Assembly: GCF_932274485.2 (NCBI RefSeq)
Contig: NC_065886.2
Coordinates: forward strand, 46,115,501-46,179,500
Reading direction: 5' to 3'
Origin: Patella vulgata
Lineage: Eukaryota > Mollusca > Gastropoda > Patellidae
DNA: 64,000 bases
Numbering within the stretch: the stretch's first letter is position 1; the number at the start of each line of letters is the position of its first letter. Made by a program: the position numbers and the translations under genes. Of this stretch, positions 20,301-29,300 are shown one piece after another. The notes beneath the pieces were generated by a model that ran no database searches, was not told the DNA's origin, and worked only from the letters and a program-made list of their open reading frames with translations.

Positions 20301-23300
20301 CAAACAATACGAACAGAAGTTCAAATATTTACTAAAAAAACCGAATCATTACAATACAATTTCAAGTATTTGCTTAAAAAACAATGTTGGTGTCAGCTAT
20401 TATAACGATAGAACTGGTTAAGCACATTCTAAATATAATTTTAACACAGATCATTGCTACGATAGATGCCTAAAGAAGATTTCATTTCACGAGGCGCCTT
20501 ACGATCCACCCACTCTAGTCAAAGTCTAAGATCTCGACTCGTCGGATGATGGTTGCTCGATATTCGTATCGTCCATCTCATCGCTAACTTCAGCATCAGG
20601 CGGGACCAACGAGTTTGGGATTTGTTTCCAAACCAGATAAATTCTTATCTTCCTTCAACTATATAACTACCAGCCATATCGTTTGTCGGGAAGTTGATTT
20701 ATGACCTTCTGGTCGCTTGACGACCACATCTTTGCTATGAAGGCGGTTCTCCATATTTTAGGAGCAACCCCTGCCTCACATTGAGGTATTATGGAACTGT
20801 CAATGCCCTTGGCAGTTTTCAAAGGGCTTTTACCTTTCGCAAGAAAGTAGCTTTCTACATATTGGTATCTATACTCGTTAAGAGTGAGCTGAGTGTTTTT
20901 TACACCATATATGCTAGCCACTAATTTGTTCAAAACACCAACTGTCGTTTCACTAATTCCATCTTGAAATGCGAGGTCGATAAAAGCATTTTGTGTAGGC
21001 TTACTCTCTAGGAGTTTTTTGAACGGGACCCGTTTCCCTTTTCTATGTAAAACGCCGCGGAGAAGTCCGAGCCTGTGAAGCGATGAAAAGCTGGGAGGGC
21101 CAATCATACATTTCTTCCCAAGTATGCCCCAATAGGCTCAAATATCGTCTATTGTTCTTATCTTAGGCAGTGTCCCAATATCGAACCATACTTCGCAACC
21201 CAACTGGATGGTGTGATGCAGTATTATCACGACAATATCTGTGTCATCGGCTCTTACTGATACTTTCTTTAAACCGATACCATCGAGATACTTCACAGCG
21301 TAACAGACCAGCGTGTCGGCCTCTTGATGATCGAAGTTACTGAGATTATTGTTGACTTTATGTAGGACATGGCCGGCATCCACCCATAAATGGTGACATA
21401 CGCCTAGATGTAGTTTGTAGATATGACGCGTTTCTATGAATGGTACATACTCGTCATTCTGTCAATGTAGAATGAAAAACGATGGGATCGCCCGTTTGAA
21501 TGCGCCTCGATTCATGTTGACTGCCCATGTTCCAGTCAGTCTGGCCGTATAAAATTTTTTCAGAATCCACAACAACTGCTTCAATTCCTTCTGGGGTATC
21601 TTCCATGTTTTCTTGTGTTTGAATCTTTTCGAACTCTTCCAACAAGTTAGACTTGACCGTGTGATGGACAGTTCCATCAATACTGCACATTGACAGTGGT
21701 ATGGGCGTCAATGGATATTTGAATACAAATGGTAGGCTGAGATCCATCTTAGCACCCGTGAATGCCAACTGTCTCATCAGATCTCTCGTACATTTAACTT
21801 TTTGGCCAATTTTTTGTCCTTGGTCGTTCGGTTTTTCACTGCCTCGAACCTGAAGGTAAGTACTTTCTCATTTCGTATAGGTTTTTCAAACCGACCTCAT
21901 CCACCATACATTCATCAACAAAGGTCTTATGGCGTTCCTTTCCTCGACTTTTTAGCGTCAGAAGATATGACTTTACCGATTTGCTGGCGACCTTCCCGGA
22001 CGATATATTTAGAAGTTTATCATAGGTGGTTTCTTCATACGCTCTTGCACAAACTGCTCGGCTTCGCCCATATCAACAAACTAATTTAACGCCTGTACAA
22101 TATTGGTACGGAGTGTTTTAGTCAAGGTCCATTTCACTTTGTGTTGAGTATTCTCTGCCACCAACTATTCCAGTTTTTCTTGATACAGCGTCACGGTTTA
22201 CAGTTTGCTCTAAAACAAGGTCGATCGGGCATCGTAAAACTGCTTGTCAGTGCGGCGTATAGTAAATCCACCGCTTTCCAAAAATCTCTCGTAGACCAGG
22301 GTGTGACAGTCCATGTTGGTTTGATCCATTTGAAATTTGGACATATACTTGGCGAAATTCACGTGGTTTGTCACAAAGAAGGAAGTCTATGATTGGAGTG
22401 ATTGCTTTGGTATACAATTTGATATTATGAAAGTACTTCACGTTCTGAATATGACACATGTAGAATCTCGCAGTATCTCCCAGCTTACCTTCCAATGTGT
22501 TTTTCGTATATTGATTATACTTTTCATACAAATCAGTGAAGTCTTTCGAAGTCGCCATCTGTTCCACAGTTTCTTCTGGAAAAGAGTGATCTTCGATATT
22601 TTTCACCATATCTATCAGTTGTTCTCCGTCAGATTCGTGCAACTTTTCTAATACTAACGCAAGCATAGGATGAATCCGTTTTCATCTGTTAAAATGTGAT
22701 CCACTTATGAAGCCGCGTACTGAACCGGAGGCTAAGACTTCGGAATCAATCAGAATTTCAGACAATCCACAGCTGTCTATTATCTTTACGAGAGTACTAA
22801 AAAAATGCCATCTCCATGTGAAATACGCCCGGCATTATAAAAACATTATCAAATTTCGGTTTCTCTGTGGCTTGTATATGAATTGCCGGCTTAGCTGCAC
22901 TCAGATCATACGTGACAATACCAGAAGCTTGTTTGATTTCTTGAGCACATTTCTGAGCGCGTTCGAGTGTTTCATACAGAACATTGTTCTGTGTGATTGG
23001 GTCCTTTATATTTTTCATATACATAACTGAACGTTTTGGCAAGGTGTCTATATAGAACGTAGAATTATGTCCGCACCACATTGGGTACATGTCATGGATC
23101 ATCAAAGCATGGTTCAACAGAAATAACATTTCGAGGTTGCGACCTTTACCATCACAGTAATTTTTGTCCCAACTTAGTTCAGTGTTGTACACGAAGACAT
23201 TCATTTTTGGCGTCTTTCTGTATGGTTCAAGGGGCTGATCGTCCTGCACTTGCAAACGGCGTTTCTTTCCGCTTATAAAATATCCTGATTGATCGGATGA

Positions 23301-26300
23301 TTTTGTAGATTTTTCAGATACTGGATCCTCGGTAACGTCTGTTAATGTTTAGTACGTTATTCCTTGAGTATCATGCAGTGTATTCATACCTGATAGTGTG
23401 CGTGTTAACTTGTCGTAGTTGTCAAAGCATTACTAGTGGATCTATTGGCTACAGCGGCTGCCGGACTAGCTCAATCCATGGCCTTTATCATGGTTGCGGC
23501 TTCGGTTTCCATCTCTTCAATGAAATGGTAGTTCGTCGTATGTCCCATATGATTCAAGTAAGTTAGGACAGCTTTACTGCCCGTAAGATGGTTTATTACC
23601 GCTGCTAAAGCTTTATGTATAAAAAGGCTTGACTTGGCCATTACGGGCACAGAATAGGGCGCCTTGGCTTGAACAAGAAGCCCGTAATTTCACCATTTCG
23701 GTGTGCCGTTCTAAGCAAGGACCTCCATAAAGCACGCGAAAGAATAAAGTTTGCAGTTCAGGAGGCTCTGCTTCTCCTTTCCATAAATCATTCATGGTGG
23801 CATTATCGGGGACATTCACCTTAGTTGCTTTTAAATACTTCCTTAATTTCATGGCCGTCTTAATTATGCTTCCTTGATCTGATGAATCGAAGTCATAAAT
23901 AGTGTGTGATTGCGCATACTGTGGATTGTACAGGAGTACACCCTGACGTTTTCAACGCGAGGTTGTCACATTCAAATTGTCGGAGCTAAATTTGCGCAAC
24001 AAGACAGTTTTCAAATAGTCCCACTCGAAAAACCCTCTGCGCCTTCCTCAACACAGATGGAACAGTATCGCGAATATACAGATGTTAAAAGTTCAGCCCT
24101 TCTGTTTTTTTATAATATATTCTTCAATATACTTGCAAATCCCTGTATATGCAGCCCTATCGATCTCTTTGCTTCTCTTTTCAGTACCACAACTCGGAGA
24201 TGAACGGTGGTTGCTCTATTCATTAGCTTAGACCGGTATTGGTGATGAAACTGTACCTCCGCTGCGACGAAATCTTGTATGGAACACTATTTCTAAAGAC
24301 CCCTACGCGCAAGCGTATTATTGAAATAAAATTGAACCATATGTTAGTCCTGAAATGACCTAGTTTGTGTCGAGTGGACGTTAAACCCCATTTCTCTCTC
24401 TCAAAGAATTGTCAAAGTTCGTGGGAAGAAAGGCCAAGGTTAATTTGGCGCATGCGCAGTAATCCGTTCTCACACCGGATAGCCCTTACACTACGAAAAT
24501 ATAACCGTGCTATGCCTGGCACCGTGCCGAGACCACCTCACTTCAGTGGGCCAAATTGGCACGGTACTCAGTACGGCACGCTTCTGTTTCACCCGTTTAC
24601 ACTACAAGAAAATTAACCGTACCGTGCCTGGCAAGCTTAAAATTTGTAATGTAAACGGGGTTATCGAACTGTGTTGTGTTTTCTGCCATTCAAAGGTTAT
24701 GCAATTACAGTTGACATTGTAACCTAAATCAATAAAATCTCCATATACCGGGAATCCTCGTATTTAAGCCCTGCCGTTATTAAGCCCATAGGCTAAATAA
24801 CGTTTAAATTTCGAATTTAAGCCCATATATTTTAAATTGTCAAACCAGGCTACGAGATGTTCTCCAGTTACACTCCGGTCTTGTACTGACAGGTGAGGAC
24901 CAACCCAGTGATGACCCGTTCGAGGATTCCAGTTCAGACGAGGTCATTGATGGGTAACGGATGCTCACCATACTAGTATGTATTTCAGAACATTTATGCG
25001 ACGGTGTATCACAATTGCGTTTTAAAAGCCATTTTTGTCGATGAAATTGATTCTTTCCATTTAAAATTATAAAAAGAGCCTAAATGTTTGTCGTTTTTTC
25101 CCCTTTTCGAATTTAAGTCCTGGGCTTAATTTCAGAAGAAATGTTTCACCACTGACATGGTCAAATTTGAAATTAAGCCCAGGGCTTAAGTACGAGAATT
25201 CCCGGTATCACTAGGCTATTTCATCAACAATAAATTATTGAATAAGTTAAACAAGAAACAGTCGTATTGTATTGATAAAATCGATTGATTCTATAATGCA
25301 TGCCGACATAGTTGTTTTGAGAAATCGATTGTAAATTCTAACAATGGGAAAACTATATAGTTTATCCTCAGATTGCATGATGGAAAAATGTAATTCAACA
25401 GCACTTGCGGTAATTGTTGAATTTATGGGTATCTGCATTATTGGCAAATCTGCCTCATGCCAGTCTTTAGTTCGGTCTCAAATGTTATATAAACATTAAT
25501 GAGGCGTTTATTTATATGCAAGGCCCACAATCAACTCTCTAAACTTCGAATGGTTTTGATTTTTGAACAGATTTAAATACGATTGACAGTTAATGATTTG
25601 ATTTAAAAATAGACAATCTTATCGTAAGGGCGGTAGCAATGACAATTGAGACTACACTGTTCTGCAAACAACGATAACTCCGCCCAGAATACAGTAATTT
25701 GACTGAAATTTCGACATATTCCCTTTTCATTATCTATATTTTAACTATTATAGCGAGAACTATCAGCTCTCTATTTACATCTTACAAAGTGCCCCTTTAA
25801 GTAAACACAAATTTCTTTAAACATATGCTACAAGACAATGCGGAAGTAGTTAGTAACGGCTGATTCAGAAACAACAAAATAATAATAAAAACGTGTAGAA
25901 TGGACTAAGCAGGCGTAAACAACTTCTGTTCAGTTTGGACTTTTCCCGTATTTCACCGAACATTATTGATTCTAAATTACAATAAATTTTTAAAAATTGA
26001 ATATATACCACATAATATACATACATATTACATATTGTGCTTTTAGACCCATTTAAGGCCCAAAGAATAGAACCATACCCTCTTTAATTCTTCTCTTATT
26101 TTAATATTTCAGATTGTTGGTTTTACAATATTTGGATTTGGTCTTTATGTAAGGTTCTTTTTAAGACCTTTCCTGAGCCAGTATTTTACAGACACAGTTA
26201 AAGACATATATAAAGAGATCAATCAGAATCCCACAGTACCAGACAATCTCGAATTATATGATTTTACATATAATGTTGCAATGTCACTGATCTTTGTGGG

Positions 26301-29300
26301 ACTCGTGTTGGTCATTCTGTCTGTAATTGCATGTGCCGGTGCCTGTAAATCATTGCCGCTGTTGATGCTGGTAAGTATCCGCCTGCCAAATGAAATGCAT
26401 ATTGTTATTTACTAATATATTTATTAAAGTCAACCAACCCCATTTTGTCATATTTAATATCAAAGTTAGTAATAGGCGAATAAGGATTGTTTATTACTGT
26501 TATGTCTATAAAAAATATTGTTATATTTTCAGTTTAATGTGTTGATATTGCCTATGATAATAGCAGAAATTACAGTCGCTAGTTTAGTAATACCAGCATC
26601 ATCACCAGTAAGTTTTAGCGGGCATAAATTAAAATCACTAATTACTAAGCGTATTTCAAAATATGAAGTCAACGTCTAGGGTAGCATAACGATATTTTCA
26701 TACAGAAATTGGGTTTAACGTTCACTGAACATAAGCTGCATGTCATTTCGGGACTAACATATGGTATAATTTCAGTAATTCTGTTGTGCGTAGGGGTCGT
26801 TAGAAACGGGAGAAACCCCAAGAGGTTTAAAGCCACTGAACAACACTATGACGTCAGCAACCTCAAAAATATTTTGTTGTCTAAAATTGGTACAATAGAA
26901 TAAGAAATACCCGAAAAGTTGTACTGTGTTTGGGTATATGTCACTATGGTCGGGTTTCGTGCATGGGGATATTCTTATTTATTTCAGCTACTCTGATACC
27001 ATTGAGGGGGAGGGGGGATGAGTCTACATAGCTAACTAAATTTTGAACCAAAAGCTTAAACCAACGGTTTCTTTCTACTCCCCGTAGAGGGGATAATGAT
27101 TTCATACGTTGATAGCAGAAAAAATTAAAATTCACGATTCCGCATGATTTTATGCGTTTCTGATGATTTACATATTTTACCATATTTACAAATTAGAATT
27201 TGGTGGTTTCCTCAAAGTTAACCATGGCTATTTAGCCCAGGATAACCCATTAATAGACAAGATAATTGCATAATGGACGTTCTATTGACAGTAGGCTGGA
27301 ACTAATGGTTTTAATTCTCGTCTAGATTCATGACGCCAGTAGAAATGATCTGTTAAACAACTTAAAACATTATAATGTGAATGGTTCTGACGATTTCTCT
27401 GCCACGATGAATATACTGATGCTTGGGGTAAGTAGCATAGAAATTGATGACCGTTTGGATTGCTTCGAAAATCTAAATAAGATTGAAATTTCGTTTCTTT
27501 TTTTCTTTGACATTTGCACTGCGCTGTAGTAAAGTAAGTCGACCACATTTCTAGGTCTTTGACTATCTTTCACATCGTTGGTAGCCGTGTGATTGTCGAA
27601 GAGCCTGTAAAGAATGAAATGATTGCGCCCAAACAGTCTAGCTACTGCCAACAGTTGTGAGCTATATCATTAATATCAATAATAATAGACGTCATAAAAC
27701 AGACCCTGGTACGAATACCAACCAACACGGTGAGGAAGGGGACTTTTATTGCGCCCAAACAACCTAGCTACTTCCAAAAGTTTTCAGCAATATAATTAAT
27801 ACCAAGAACACTAGACTTCCTAAAACAGACCCTTGAGGAACACCGGCTAACACATTACACAGTGAGGAAGAAGACCTTTTAATCACTACGCGTCGTTTAC
27901 TCTATTTAACTAACCAGTTTAGAATTTTCCTTTAATTCCATGATTACTTAATTAACATAATAAACCTCGATGTCAGACCCTGTCGAACGATTTTGAACAG
28001 TTGCAGAAAACAAAACAACTAACTTCTTTGTTCTTCAGTGTTGATACCTAAATTTGAAAGATGAATTGTTGAATGTTTGGGCAGAAATCCAGAATTAAAC
28101 TCATGTAAATGTCGAGGTATGACATTTTACGTCGTTGCAGTGCATTGAATATCTCCACAAGTCAGGCGATACAGCTAGCTGTAAAATGTCAAAATATTCA
28201 TGAAAATACTCTGTTTTCTTAAATCACAGAAATATAGGTCTATGAAACTGCTATGTTTCCCAATTCACAGAAATATGATTTCCGTGTTGTTGATTTTAAA
28301 ATTAAAATTTCCATATGTAACGATTGTTGCTTGATTTTAAAATTAAAATTTCCATATGTATATTACGATTGTTAAGTTCAGATATGTAAATTGTATCCAT
28401 AATGCTGTATTTATCTGTTTTTGTATTTGGTTATTTCTTCCATAATAAATTTCAGTTGGACTGTTGTGGAATAAATGAACAGGACGATTTTGATGATGTA
28501 ACTATGATTTATAGAGGGGTTAACGTGAAGATACCACCAGCATGTTGTAAGATCGCACCTGGGGGAAAAACCTTACTAAACTGTGAAAACAATGCAACTA
28601 ATTCTAATTCTCAGACTGAGGTTAGTATAGCTATTAAATAATAAACTATAAATATTAAATAAAAACTATTAAATCTGACTAATTTGTATGGGACATTACT
28701 TTAATATAGGTATATCATTCTAGAAAGACAAGACATAACCATTGATACGTTATTCTGCCAGGCTATGGGCACCTCCTGTGCAGCGTTACTTTGACTGTAG
28801 GAAGTTCAGAAAGGGGCAACATTTAAAAAAAAAACAGTCAGATGGTGTGAATATAAATACTTTGTGGTATCCGAAAATTGTCGATTTAGGAATTAAAATG
28901 TCGGTCAACTACTAGCTTAGTGTCTGTTCAGAAGCGGAGCTAATTATAGACAGACAGTGTAAGTTTTGCATGCCTCGACAATGCCACGATGCCATCATAT
29001 AGAATATGACTACAATTTGTCCAGTTTTTTTCTTATTAGTACACCTACTATTTTATTTTAAATGCGTTAATTTGATTTTATATTTCAAAATCAAATGTCG
29101 AACATTCTCTTTGTGAGTTTATATGGCTATTGAAACTTTTAGTATATTCCTATTCTTTGAGAAGCCAACACCGCCATTTCAGCGGAATCAACGTTTCATA
29201 GTTGATGAAATATTGCACGTTTTCCTAAATTTAATTTCACAGGGATGTTACAATGCCTTTCAAGGAGTCCTTATGTCACCAGTTACTTGGATTATTTTAC

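Larger units (their letters stand above)
14324..26112 (+). other. TSPAN-1 intron 1, repeat-packed
   Basis: An 11.8 kb intron against 1.4 kb for the paralog. The excess is insertions: a 1 kb TIR element, an ATT-bordered repeat, MITEs, a tandem repeat and a wrecked multicopy gene on the minus strand. Unlabelled gaps (17760-18729, 19396-19725, 25206-25427) are AT-rich with no gene-like signal. Only about 25870-26112 aligns with the TSPAN-2 intron (45900-46140). Confidence 0.7.

Noticed and set aside
26709-26903. 64-codon ORF in TSPAN-1 intron 3
   Set aside because: It is antisense to a decayed SINE A fragment shared with TSPAN-2.
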